DNA of 64,000 bases from Prevotella sp. (GTDB lineage: Bacteria; Bacteroidota; Bacteroidia; Bacteroidales; Bacteroidaceae), in assembly GCA_024697645.1 (NCBI GenBank), contig JAILFH010000089.1, positions 25,320 to 89,319 on the forward strand, in the 5' to 3' direction. Both the position numbers and the translations under genes were made by a program. Of the stretch, positions 30,261 to 39,546 are shown one piece after another (positions within the stretch are counted from its first letter, which is position 1; each line of letters begins with the position of its first letter). The notes beneath the pieces are model-generated. The model made no database searches. It was not told where the DNA came from and saw only the letters and a program-made list of their open reading frames with translations.

Positions 30261-32984
30261 ATGAGAGCAAGATCACACTTTGTTACAGTTCTGCTGGGAC
30301 TCTTCGTCTTGACAACTGCTACAGCGCAAAACCCGTTTGTACAGACTTGGTTCACGAGTGACCCTGCACCCATGGTGCATGATGGTACGATGTATGTATA
30401 CACGGGTCATGACGAAGACAATGCAGACTTCTTCTGGATGCAGGAGTGGCGTGTCTATTCAACGCAGGATATGGTGAACTGGACCGATCATGGTTCGCCT
30501 TTGGCTTTGGAGAGTTTCTCATGGGCAGACGATCGCGCTTGGGCAAGTCAGTGTGTGGAACGCGACGGGAAGTTCTACTGGTATATCTGCGCCCACTCGA
30601 AACTGTCGGGAGGTATGGCTATTGGCGTTGCAGTGGGCGATTCACCCACAGGACCGTTCCGCGATGCCATTGGGAAACCGCTCTTCGAAAATGGTTCCTG
30701 GGATCATATCGACCCAACCGTATTCATCGACGACGATGGCCAGGCGTGGCTGATGTGGGGTAATCCACGAGTCTATTACCTGAAACTGAACCGCGACATG
30801 ATAACCTATGAGGGAGAAGTGGGTATGCTCCCCATGACGGAACAGGCTTTCGGTGCTCCTTCGATGGATAAGCGCGAGAGGGACAAGAAATATAAGGATT
30901 CGTATGTGGAAGGACCGTGGTTGACAAAGCGGAACGGAACCTATCAACTGCTGTATGCTGCCGGAGGTGTACCTGAACATATCTCTTACAGTACGGCTCC
31001 TTCGCCTACTGGTCCCTGGACGTATGCTGGTGAAATCATGCCGCTCTGTGAAACGAATTCATTTACGAACCATTGTGGCGTTGCCGACTATAAGGGACAT
31101 AGTTATTTCTTCTATCACACGGGAAAGTTGCCACAAGGTGGAGGATTTGGACGTAGCGTTGCTGTGGAGGAATTCAAATATAATGCCGACGGCAGTTTCC
31201 CGAAGATTCTTCCTACTGATGAGGGGGTGAAGCCTGTTGGTAAATTTGACCCGTATCGGAAGGTGGAAGCAGAGACTATGGCTTTCTCGAAGGGCATCAA
31301 GACAGAGCAGAACGACCAAGTGGGCGTATATGTGACAGATATCCATAACGGTGACTATATCAAACTCCAAAGCGTGCATTTCTGCAAGAAGACGCCCCGA
31401 ACGTTTACGGTACGTGTGGCAAGCGGACTCCGTGGTGGTGCCATCGAGATTCGTCTTGACAGCGTGGGCGGAAAACTGGCAGGTCGTCTGGAGGTTCCGG
31501 GAACCGGAGGATGGGAAGAGTGGAAGACCTTGACAACAGACCTGACGGAAATTGTCAGCGGGCATCATGACCTCTACTTTGTCTTCACAGGTAGGAAAGG
31601 ACCTAAACTCTTCAACTTCGACTGGTGGGAGATGCGCGGTTTGGAACAATGCAACATGCCTCTGTTCCAGACAAAGTTCACCGCCGATCCTTCGCCGTTG
31701 GTGGTGGGAGACACCTTGTTCCTTTACACCTCGCATGACGCATCACCTGAAGACATCCCCGATGCTAACGAGAAAAGTTCTGCCGGGTTCTTTATGTACG
31801 ACTGGCTGTTATGGTCAACGACGGATATGGTGAACTGGACGGAACACGGAGCCGTGGCATCCTTGAAGGACTTCGTATGGCGCTCGCGTGAGAACGGGGC
31901 TTGGGCTATACAGACGGTGGAACGCAACGGGAAATACTATCTGTATGCTCCGCTTCATGGTCATGGCATCGGCGTATTGGTGGCGGATTCTCCTTACGGA
32001 CCGTTCCATGATCCGCTCGGGAAGCCGCTGGTTTGGCAGAAGGAACATTGGGATGACATCGATCCTACAGTCTTCGTGGACGACGACGGACAGGCGTATA
32101 TGTATTGGGGTAATCCCCACACTTACTACGCACTGTTGAATGATGACATGATTTCTTTAAAGAGCGATATCGTAAAACTCGACTACCACATTGACAACTA
32201 CCAGGAAGGACCGTGGTTCTACAAACGCAACGGTCATTATTATCTGGGATACGCATCCACCTGTTGTCCGGAGGCATTGGGCTATGCCATGAGCGACTCT
32301 CCTACAGGTCCCTGGATTAGCAAGGGCTATATCATGCGACCCACGGAGCGTGACCGTGGAAACCATCCGGGAATCACAGATTATAAAGGACATAGTTATG
32401 TCTTCGGACAGAACTACGACCTGATGCATCTGAAGACTTTCATACATCATGAACAACGCTCGGTGTCGGCCACGGAGATTACGTATTTGGCAGACGGTAC
32501 GATACAGGAAGTTCCTTATTGGCTTGACCAGGAACCCATGAAACAACTGCATTACCTGAATCCCTACCAACGAGTGGAGGCAGAGACTATGGCATGGGGC
32601 TTCGGTCTGAAATCTGCTAAGATGGGGATTCCCAACACGGGGGTGGTAGCGGACATGCCTTCTTCGACGGGAAAGAAGAATATGTATATCTACGATATCA
32701 ACGACGGGGAGTATATCAAACTGCGTGGTGTTGACTTCGGAGCAAAAGGTCCTTCCCGGTTCCTGATGACGGCAGCCGCCAAAGGCTCCTGCACGATTAC
32801 CCTTCGCGTGGATGGAACCGATGGTCCTGTGGTTGGAACTTTGTTAGTAAACGACACTTCATCTTTGGAGAAATACCGTCAGTTCAGCGCCAAGACAAAA
32901 AAGATGACGGGTGTTCACGACCTGTATCTTTGTTTTGAAAAGGCTAATGGTGAGGTGCGACTCGACTGGTGGCAATTTAAGTAA
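30261..32984 (+). CDS. GH43-CBM6-GH43-CBM6 internally duplicated glycoside hydrolase
   Basis: Domain 1 TSDPAPMVHDGTMYVYTGHDE...HIDPTVFIDDDGQAWLMWGN...VEGPWLTKRNG. Domain 2 TADPSPLVVGDTLFLYTSHD...DIDPTVFVDDDGQAYMYWGN...QEGPWFYKRNG. Two YxxVEAETMA..G CBM6 starts. Confidence 0.93.
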   Translation: MRARSHFVTVLLGLFVLTTATAQNPFVQTWFTSDPAPMVHDGTMYVYTGHDEDNADFFWMQEWRVYSTQDMVNWTDHGSPLALESFSWADDRAWASQCVERDGKFYWYICAHSKLSGGMAIGVAVGDSPTGPFRDAIGKPLFENGSWDHIDPTVFIDDDGQAWLMWGNPRVYYLKLNRDMITYEGEVGMLPMTEQAFGAPSMDKRERDKKYKDSYVEGPWLTKRNGTYQLLYAAGGVPEHISYSTAPSPTGPWTYAGEIMPLCETNSFTNHCGVADYKGHSYFFYHTGKLPQGGGFGRSVAVEEFKYNADGSFPKILPTDEGVKPVGKFDPYRKVEAETMAFSKGIKTEQNDQVGVYVTDIHNGDYIKLQSVHFCKKTPRTFTVRVASGLRGGAIEIRLDSVGGKLAGRLEVPGTGGWEEWKTLTTDLTEIVSGHHDLYFVFTGRKGPKLFNFDWWEMRGLEQCNMPLFQTKFTADPSPLVVGDTLFLYTSHDASPEDIPDANEKSSAGFFMYDWLLWSTTDMVNWTEHGAVASLKDFVWRSRENGAWAIQTVERNGKYYLYAPLHGHGIGVLVADSPYGPFHDPLGKPLVWQKEHWDDIDPTVFVDDDGQAYMYWGNPHTYYALLNDDMISLKSDIVKLDYHIDNYQEGPWFYKRNGHYYLGYASTCCPEALGYAMSDSPTGPWISKGYIMRPTERDRGNHPGITDYKGHSYVFGQNYDLMHLKTFIHHEQRSVSATEITYLADGTIQEVPYWLDQEPMKQLHYLNPYQRVEAETMAWGFGLKSAKMGIPNTGVVADMPSSTGKKNMYIYDINDGEYIKLRGVDFGAKGPSRFLMTAAAKGSCTITLRVDGTDGPVVGTLLVNDTSSLEKYRQFSAKTKKMTGVHDLYLCFEKANGEVRLDWWQFK

Positions 32985-33004
32985 TTCACCTTTTTTAAGG
33001 AGAT

Positions 33005-35182
33005 ATGATGAAAAGGACTTTATTACCTGTTATCCTTCTGTGCGTTTGTGCGATACTATCGGCTCAGACACCTTTCGGAAAGGGACAACTATGTGTGAGC
33101 AAGGTGGCCAGAAATGCCGTACGTATTCAGTATACGACCGATGGTGTCAAGGGCAGTGATCTTCCGGACTGGCTCTATGTGAAACATGATAATGTGGAGG
33201 AGCAGGACATTAGTTTCCAAGTGGATGCGCAACAGGAAACTCTCATCGTCAAAGACAAGAATGGTAAATCTTTATTTAAGGCCACACGCCATCAGTTGGT
33301 GGATGGACAGGCAACTCTGGCGTTCGATTCTCCTGAGGATGAGTTCTTGTTCGGGCTGGGACAGTTTCAGGATGGTTACAGCAACGTGCGCGGTCTCTCC
33401 CGACGTCTGACGCAGGTGAATACCCAGATATCCATCCCCATGCTTCTCTCAAGCAAAGGCTATGGGGTGCTGTGGAACAACTATGGCCTTACAGAGTTTA
33501 ATCCCTGTGGACAGAGCGTCCGTCTGAATAAAACTTATGGCAGCGGGAAGACGGAAGAGGTGGACGTAACTACGACCGAGGGCAATAATAAGGAAGTGCG
33601 CGAGCGGCATGTCTTCGAGGCGACCTTAGATATTAAAGAAACGGGCGACTATGCTTTGCTGCTCGATGTGGGGCAGAAGATGGCCCGCCGCCATCATCTC
33701 TGCATCGACGGTACCCCCGTTATCGATATGCAGAACCTCTGGCTGCCGCCTACAGCATCGACGATTGTCAGGCTGGAGGCTGGACGTCACACATTGATGG
33801 CAGAACTGACGAAAGATGACCAACCAACACTATATTATGATAAGGTGAAGAATGAGACGGTGCTGAGGTCGCCTGTGGCAACAGCAGTGGACTATACGGT
33901 ATTTATCGGTACACCCGATGAGATCATTGCCACTTACCGCGAACTGACGGGCCCCTGTCCGCTGATGCCAAAGTGGGCGTTAGGTTATATCCATTGTCGC
34001 GAAAGGTTTCATTCTTCGCAAGAGATTCTTGAGACCGCCAACAGGTTTAAGGCAGAGCAGATGCCCGTGAGAATGCTTGTGCAGGACTGGCAATGGTGGG
34101 GCAAGTACGGATGGAACTCGATGCAGTTTGATGAGGACTTCTATCCTGATCCCAAGGCATTGACGGACAGCCTTCACAGAATGAACATCCGACTCATGCT
34201 TAGCGTTTGGTCGAAGATAGACAAGTCATCGGAGTTGGGCCGTCAGATGGAACATGACGGCTATTATATTCCCGGTACAGATTGGATAGACTTCTTCAAT
34301 CCCGACGCTGCCGCTGCCTACTGGAAGGCATTCAATGAACGGTTGCTGCCTACGGGAATCGATGCCTGGTGGCAGGACGCAACGGAGCCTGAGAACGATG
34401 ACCTTGCTGGGCGAAAGGTGAATAACGGTCAATGGAGTGGGGAACAAGTGCGCAATGTCTATCCCTTACTTGTGAACAAGACCGTCTATGAGGGACTTGT
34501 TGCTGCCGGTAGGGAACCGATGATTCTTACTCGCAGCGGATTCCCCGGCATACAGCGTTATGGTTCTGCCTTATGGAGTGGAGACGTGGGCAATGACTGG
34601 GATACCTTCCGCCGTCAGATTACGGCAGGATTGGGTGTACAGGTTGCTGGCATCCCTTGGTGGACTTACGATGCAGGCGGTTTCTTCCGTCCTCGGGATC
34701 AGTACACCAATCAGGAATATATCGAACGGATGCTGCGCTGGATAGAGACAAGTGTATATCTGCCGTTGATGCGGGTACATGGCTATATGAGTAACACCGA
34801 ACCATGGAACTATGGCGATGAGGCCAAGCAGATTATCGCAGACTGTCTGAAGGAACGTGAACAGTTGCGCCCGTACATCGAGGCTTGTGCTGAACGCGTG
34901 GCCAATGAAGGCTATACTTTGATGCGACCGCTCGTCTTCGACTTTGCCGATGATACGGAAGCCTTGAAGCAGACATGTGAGTATATGTTTGGTCCGGAAC
35001 TGCTCATCAGTCCCGTAACGGAGCCCGGTGTTACAACGTGGAAAACATATCTGCCTCGTCAGAAGGGCGGTTGGACGGACATTCATACGGGTGAACACTA
35101 TGACGGTGGGCAGTATGTCACAACTATAGTGGATAAAGCACATATCCCCGTCTTCAAAAGACTACAATATAAAGTTAACTAA
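33005..35182 (+). CDS. GH31 family glycosidase (alpha-xylosidase-like) with PA14-like insert
   Basis: MPVRMLVQDWQWWGKYGWNSMQFDEDFYPDPKAL, IDAWWQDATEPEND, GWTDIHTGEHYDGGQ. PA14-like RHVFEATLDIKETGDYALLLDVGQ. Confidence 0.93.
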   Translation: MMKRTLLPVILLCVCAILSAQTPFGKGQLCVSKVARNAVRIQYTTDGVKGSDLPDWLYVKHDNVEEQDISFQVDAQQETLIVKDKNGKSLFKATRHQLVDGQATLAFDSPEDEFLFGLGQFQDGYSNVRGLSRRLTQVNTQISIPMLLSSKGYGVLWNNYGLTEFNPCGQSVRLNKTYGSGKTEEVDVTTTEGNNKEVRERHVFEATLDIKETGDYALLLDVGQKMARRHHLCIDGTPVIDMQNLWLPPTASTIVRLEAGRHTLMAELTKDDQPTLYYDKVKNETVLRSPVATAVDYTVFIGTPDEIIATYRELTGPCPLMPKWALGYIHCRERFHSSQEILETANRFKAEQMPVRMLVQDWQWWGKYGWNSMQFDEDFYPDPKALTDSLHRMNIRLMLSVWSKIDKSSELGRQMEHDGYYIPGTDWIDFFNPDAAAAYWKAFNERLLPTGIDAWWQDATEPENDDLAGRKVNNGQWSGEQVRNVYPLLVNKTVYEGLVAAGREPMILTRSGFPGIQRYGSALWSGDVGNDWDTFRRQITAGLGVQVAGIPWWTYDAGGFFRPRDQYTNQEYIERMLRWIETSVYLPLMRVHGYMSNTEPWNYGDEAKQIIADCLKEREQLRPYIEACAERVANEGYTLMRPLVFDFADDTEALKQTCEYMFGPELLISPVTEPGVTTWKTYLPRQKGGWTDIHTGEHYDGGQYVTTIVDKAHIPVFKRLQYKVN

Positions 35183-35193
35183 CAACAAGGATT

Positions 35194-36171
35194 ATGAAAC
35201 GTATTTTATTATCAACATTTTTGCTGTGCATGGTCACATGGCTTATGGCGCAGCCGCAGGGAGGTTTTGGAGGCTTTCAGGCGCCTCAAGTGAAATTGGA
35301 AACCAGTCAGGAATGGAAGGATGTAAACTATGCTGGCGACGATCAGGCTTATCACACCTGCGACATCTACCTGCCCAAGAAGGAGGCAGAGAAATATCCT
35401 GTGGTGATCCACATTTACGGTAGTGCATGGTTTAGCAACAACGGCAAAGGAATGGCAGATCTCGGCACTATCGTCAAAACACTGCTGGAATCAGGTTATG
35501 CTGTGGTATGTCCAAACCATCGCTCGAGTATGGATGCTAAGTGGCCTGCACAAATCCACGATATCCGGGCCGTCATCCGCTTCGTACGTGGAGAGGCCAC
35601 GAAATATAAGTTCGATAGTTCGTTTATTGCCACAAGTGGCTTTTCTTCTGGCGGCCATCTGTCATCGACTGCTGCTACTACCAGTGGGGTGAAGCAGACA
35701 AAGGTGGGCACTGTGGACATCGATCTCGAGGGCACTGTGGGTAACTATCTCAATGAAAGCAGTGTTGTGAATGCTGCATGTGACTGGAGTGGTCCCGTAG
35801 ATCTTACGTCTATGGATTGTGGAGAGCACATGACTATGGGCGATAACTCGCCGGAGGACATCCTGCTGGATTCGAAACTAACGCAGGAACCCGACAAGTA
35901 CCTCAGTCTGAGTGCAACAAACTATGTTGATTCTAATGATCCTCCTGTGATTATCTTTCATGGTGAAAAGGATAATGTGGTGCCTTGCTGTCAGGGTAAG
36001 AAGTTCTTTGAGTTGTTGCAGGCTGCTGGCGTGAAGACGAAGGCCACTTTTGTTCCTGAAGGCGGTCACGGCGGTCCTCAGATGTACACCGAGGAGAATT
36101 TGAAGAAGATGGTTCATTTCTTGGATTGTGTACGTCAGAAGGGGGCATGTTGTAAAGAGAACGGAAACTAA
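35194..36171 (+). CDS. Secreted alpha/beta hydrolase, carbohydrate esterase-like (BD-FAE/HSL type)
   Basis: YPVVIHIYGSAWFSNN, GFSSGGHLSSTAA elbow, DPPVIIFHGEKDNVVPCCQGKKF, GGHGG. Confidence 0.85.
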   Translation: MKRILLSTFLLCMVTWLMAQPQGGFGGFQAPQVKLETSQEWKDVNYAGDDQAYHTCDIYLPKKEAEKYPVVIHIYGSAWFSNNGKGMADLGTIVKTLLESGYAVVCPNHRSSMDAKWPAQIHDIRAVIRFVRGEATKYKFDSSFIATSGFSSGGHLSSTAATTSGVKQTKVGTVDIDLEGTVGNYLNESSVVNAACDWSGPVDLTSMDCGEHMTMGDNSPEDILLDSKLTQEPDKYLSLSATNYVDSNDPPVIIFHGEKDNVVPCCQGKKFFELLQAAGVKTKATFVPEGGHGGPQMYTEENLKKMVHFLDCVRQKGACCKENGN

Positions 36172-36313
36172 ATGGCAAGTCGATTATTATTGAGGAAAAT
36201 GGAATTGGAGACCCTTTAAATGAACGATAAGTATTTGTTTAAAGTTTGCTGATAACAGTTTGAAAATAAAACCTTTAAGATATAGTTTGTGGAGTAAGTT
36301 GCACTCTTCCTGA

Positions 36314-36346
36314 AGTCCTGTAGTCATCTGATTACAGGGCTTTTTC
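36314..36346 (+). terminator. Rho-independent terminator ending the plus-strand hemicellulose cluster
   Basis: AGTCCTGTA...TACAGGGCT followed by TTTTCTTTT. Confidence 0.85.
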
Positions 36347-36907
36347 TTTTCACCTAATTATTATACGCAATTTGAGGGATTACTTTTGATGATTGAAATT
36401 GAACTAAAGTAAGAAACTCGGTGGAAACGTTAGGAAATGAGAGTTTGTTGTCAGGTGTTTTTATGTGGTGTTTTTAATGGGGATTGGACTGCAAAATTAC
36501 AAATAATAATTTTTATGACAAAATAATTGGGATAAAAGTCTTAAACTATTTATTTGGTGGTTTTGGATTGAAAGAAAACGTGGCCTAATTCTTACAATTT
36601 GTAATTATAAGCGGTATATATTCTTTTGGATATTAATTATTTTGATTTCAAAGAAAGTAAATAGTGAATTTTTACGACTGTTGAATCAAAAAAGAAGTAA
36701 TTTTGCAAACGGAAACAAATACAATTGAATTTTATTGGGTCGTAATTGCCGATTGTAATGGTCGATAAGGCTTGAAGAAAGCCTGTGGACAGGACCTTCT
36801 GGGGTAGTGTGGAACGCGGTTGGCAGTCAGTTCCTTGCGAGGAAGTCAGGATTCATCATGTTGTAGGGATACCAAGAGCAGAGAAAACTCTCAACAAAAA
36901 CAATCAT

Positions 36908-38488
36908 ATGCAAAGTAGTAAATTTATCTTCGTAACAGGCGGTGTCGTTTCTTCATTGGGAAAGGGCATTATTTCAGCCGCTATAGGCAAACTGTTACAA
37001 GCACGAGGCTTCAAAATCACGATACAGAAGTTTGATCCGTATATCAATATCGACCCGGGTACGCTGAATCCCTATGAACACGGTGAATGCTACGTGACTG
37101 CCGACGGAATGGAAACCGATTTGGATCTTGGCCATTACGAGCGGTTCACAGGCATTGAGACCACACGTTCGAACTCGATGACCACTGGCCGAATCTACAA
37201 GGCAGTCATCGACAAAGAGCGCCGAGGGGATTATTTGGGCAAGACAATTCAGGTGGTACCTCATATCACAGATGAGATCAAGCGTCGCATACAGTATCTT
37301 TCGAAAGACGGCTACGACTTCATCATCACCGAGATTGGCGGTACGATTGGCGACATTGAGAGTGCTCCATTCCTGGAAGCCATTCGTCAGTTGAAATGGG
37401 AACTGGGCAGAGACGCCGTGAGCATTCATCTCACTTACGTTCCCTATCTGAAGGCCGCAGGTGAACTAAAGACAAAGCCTACACAGCATAGCGTGAAGGA
37501 ATTGCAGTCGGTAGGTATTCAGCCCGACATCTTGATTTTGCGTACGGAACTGCATCTCGACGATCAGTTGCGGAAGAAGGTAGCAGGATTCTGCAATGTC
37601 GACCTTGAATGCGTCATCCAAAGCGAAGACCTTCCGAGCATCTATGAGGTGCCGGTGAATATGCAGAAGCAAGGACTCGACGCAGCAATCCTTCGGAAGA
37701 TGGGAATCCCCGTTGGCGAGACACCCGATCTTGGACCTTGGAATCATTTCCTTGAACTTTGCCGTTGTGCGACTAAGGAGGTTCGTATTGGTCTCGTTGG
37801 CAAATACGACCTTCAGGATGCCTATAAGAGCATCAATGAGAGTCTGAGTCATGCAGCCACCTATCATATGAGAAAGGTGAAGATTACGTTCATCAATTCG
37901 GAACATCTGGATATGGACTTGGTGAAAGCGCAGGACGGTCTTGTCATCTGTCCGGGCTTTGGTCAGCGCGGTATCGAGGGGAAGATTCAGGCTGCAAAAT
38001 ACGCTCGCGAAAACGATATTCCCTGTTTCGGCATTTGTCTGGGAATGCAGATGATGGTCATAGAGTTTGCCCGCGATGTGTTGGGACTGGAGATGGCCAA
38101 CAGCCGCGAGTTTTCCAATGAGGGCGACTTCGTCATCGACCTGATGGAAGAACAGAAGAACATTTCCCAGATGGGAGGAACGATGCGACTTGGAGCCTAT
38201 GAGTGCGAACTGATGGAGAACTCCAAGGCGGAAAGGATTTATGGAGAGACGCTTGTTCGTGAGCGTCATCGTCATCGTTATGAGTTCAACAATGCGTATT
38301 TCGATGATTTTGAAAGTCACGGTATGAAATGTTCTGGGCGAAATCCTGCCGCCGATCTGGTTGAGATTGTGGAGATTCCCACACTTCGCTGGTATATCGG
38401 CACGCAGTTCCATCCTGAATATCAGAGCACCGTGCTTCATCCGCATCCGCTGTTTATGGATTTTATCAAAGCAACTATTAAGAAATGA
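36908..38488 (+). CDS. pyrG: CTP synthase
   Basis: MQSSKFIFVTGGVVSSLGKGIISAAIGKLLQARGFKITIQKFDPYINIDPGTLNPYEHGECYVTADGMETDLDLGHYERF. ATG at 36908; the upstream in-frame extension is judged non-coding. Confidence 0.98.
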   Translation: MQSSKFIFVTGGVVSSLGKGIISAAIGKLLQARGFKITIQKFDPYINIDPGTLNPYEHGECYVTADGMETDLDLGHYERFTGIETTRSNSMTTGRIYKAVIDKERRGDYLGKTIQVVPHITDEIKRRIQYLSKDGYDFIITEIGGTIGDIESAPFLEAIRQLKWELGRDAVSIHLTYVPYLKAAGELKTKPTQHSVKELQSVGIQPDILILRTELHLDDQLRKKVAGFCNVDLECVIQSEDLPSIYEVPVNMQKQGLDAAILRKMGIPVGETPDLGPWNHFLELCRCATKEVRIGLVGKYDLQDAYKSINESLSHAATYHMRKVKITFINSEHLDMDLVKAQDGLVICPGFGQRGIEGKIQAAKYARENDIPCFGICLGMQMMVIEFARDVLGLEMANSREFSNEGDFVIDLMEEQKNISQMGGTMRLGAYECELMENSKAERIYGETLVRERHRHRYEFNNAYFDDFESHGMKCSGRNPAADLVEIVEIPTLRWYIGTQFHPEYQSTVLHPHPLFMDFIKATIKK

Positions 38489-39546
38489 AGAAAGCAATAT
38501 TGACATTAAGCGATGGTACGACATTTCATTGCCAGTCGTTCGGTTTTGAAGGACCGACGACTGGCGAAGTTGTGTTTTGTACTGCCATGACGGGCTATCC
38601 TGAAAGCCTTACCGACCCGAGTTATGCAGGCCAGTTATTGGTGATGACTTACCCGCTTGCAGGAAACTACGGCGTGCCTCCCCGTGAGTATTGGGAGAGT
38701 GAGCGCATTCATGCCTCTGCCCTCATTGTTGCCGACTATAGTGAGGAATATGCCCACTGGAATGCGGTAGAAAGTTTGGGCGACTGGTTGAAGCGCGAGC
38801 AAGTTGCAGGAATTACGGGTGTTGATACTCGTGCCCTAACCAAACTGCTTCGTGAGCGAGGCGTGATGATGGGACGAATTGAGATAGAAGGCTCTGAAAA
38901 CGCTTCACCGAAGGCAGAAACAGAAGGCGACTACGGAAGCATTAATTGGGTGGAGCGCGTTTCGTGTAAGGACATCATTCGCTACAATGAGGGTGCGGGG
39001 AAGAAAGTGGTGCTCGTGGATTGCGGCGTGAAGGCCAATATCATCCGAAGCCTCGTGAAGCGCAATCTCGAAGTGATACGTGTCCCTTGGAATTTCGACT
39101 ATACCACAATGGATTTCGACGGGCTGTTCCTTGCCAATGGACCTGGCGACCCCGACAAATGTGTAGAGGCTGTAGAAATCCTGAAGCGTCAGATGGCTCA
39201 GTCGAAGAAACCCATCTGCGGCATCTGTATGGGCAATCAACTTCTGGCGAAGGCAGCAGGTGCAACCATCTACAAGTTGAAATACGGTCATCGCAGCCAT
39301 AATCAGCCGGTACGACTGGTGGGAACTAACCGCTGTTTCATCACGCCCCAGAATCATGGTTATGCCGTTGACGCATCCACACTGGGAAACGACTGGGAGG
39401 AGTTGTTTGTCAACATGAACGACGGTTCGAACGAAGGCATTCGTCATCGCACAAACGCCTGGTTCTCAGCCCAGTTCCACCCCGAGGCCTGCAGTGGTCC
39501 TACGGATACAGAGTTTATGTTTGACCGATTTATGGAAGCATTATGA
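38485..39546 (+). CDS. carA: Carbamoyl-phosphate synthase small subunit
   Basis: TGEVVFCTAMTGYPESLTDPSYAGQLLVMTYPLAGNYGV, ICGICMGNQLLAKAAGA. Overlaps pyrG by ATGA. Confidence 0.98.
   Translation: MKKAILTLSDGTTFHCQSFGFEGPTTGEVVFCTAMTGYPESLTDPSYAGQLLVMTYPLAGNYGVPPREYWESERIHASALIVADYSEEYAHWNAVESLGDWLKREQVAGITGVDTRALTKLLRERGVMMGRIEIEGSENASPKAETEGDYGSINWVERVSCKDIIRYNEGAGKKVVLVDCGVKANIIRSLVKRNLEVIRVPWNFDYTTMDFDGLFLANGPGDPDKCVEAVEILKRQMAQSKKPICGICMGNQLLAKAAGATIYKLKYGHRSHNQPVRLVGTNRCFITPQNHGYAVDASTLGNDWEELFVNMNDGSNEGIRHRTNAWFSAQFHPEACSGPTDTEFMFDRFMEAL

Noticed and set aside
36785-36907. N-terminal extension of pyrG (MDRTFWGSVERGWQ...)
   Set aside because: CTP synthases begin with the M..KFIFVTGGVVSSLGKG motif; the extension corresponds to hairpin-rich leader sequence.
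36710-36907. RNase P, SRP or tmRNA upstream of pyrG
   Set aside because: Partial look-alikes (GAGGAAGTC, CAGGACC) but the hallmark conserved cores and lengths of those RNAs are absent.
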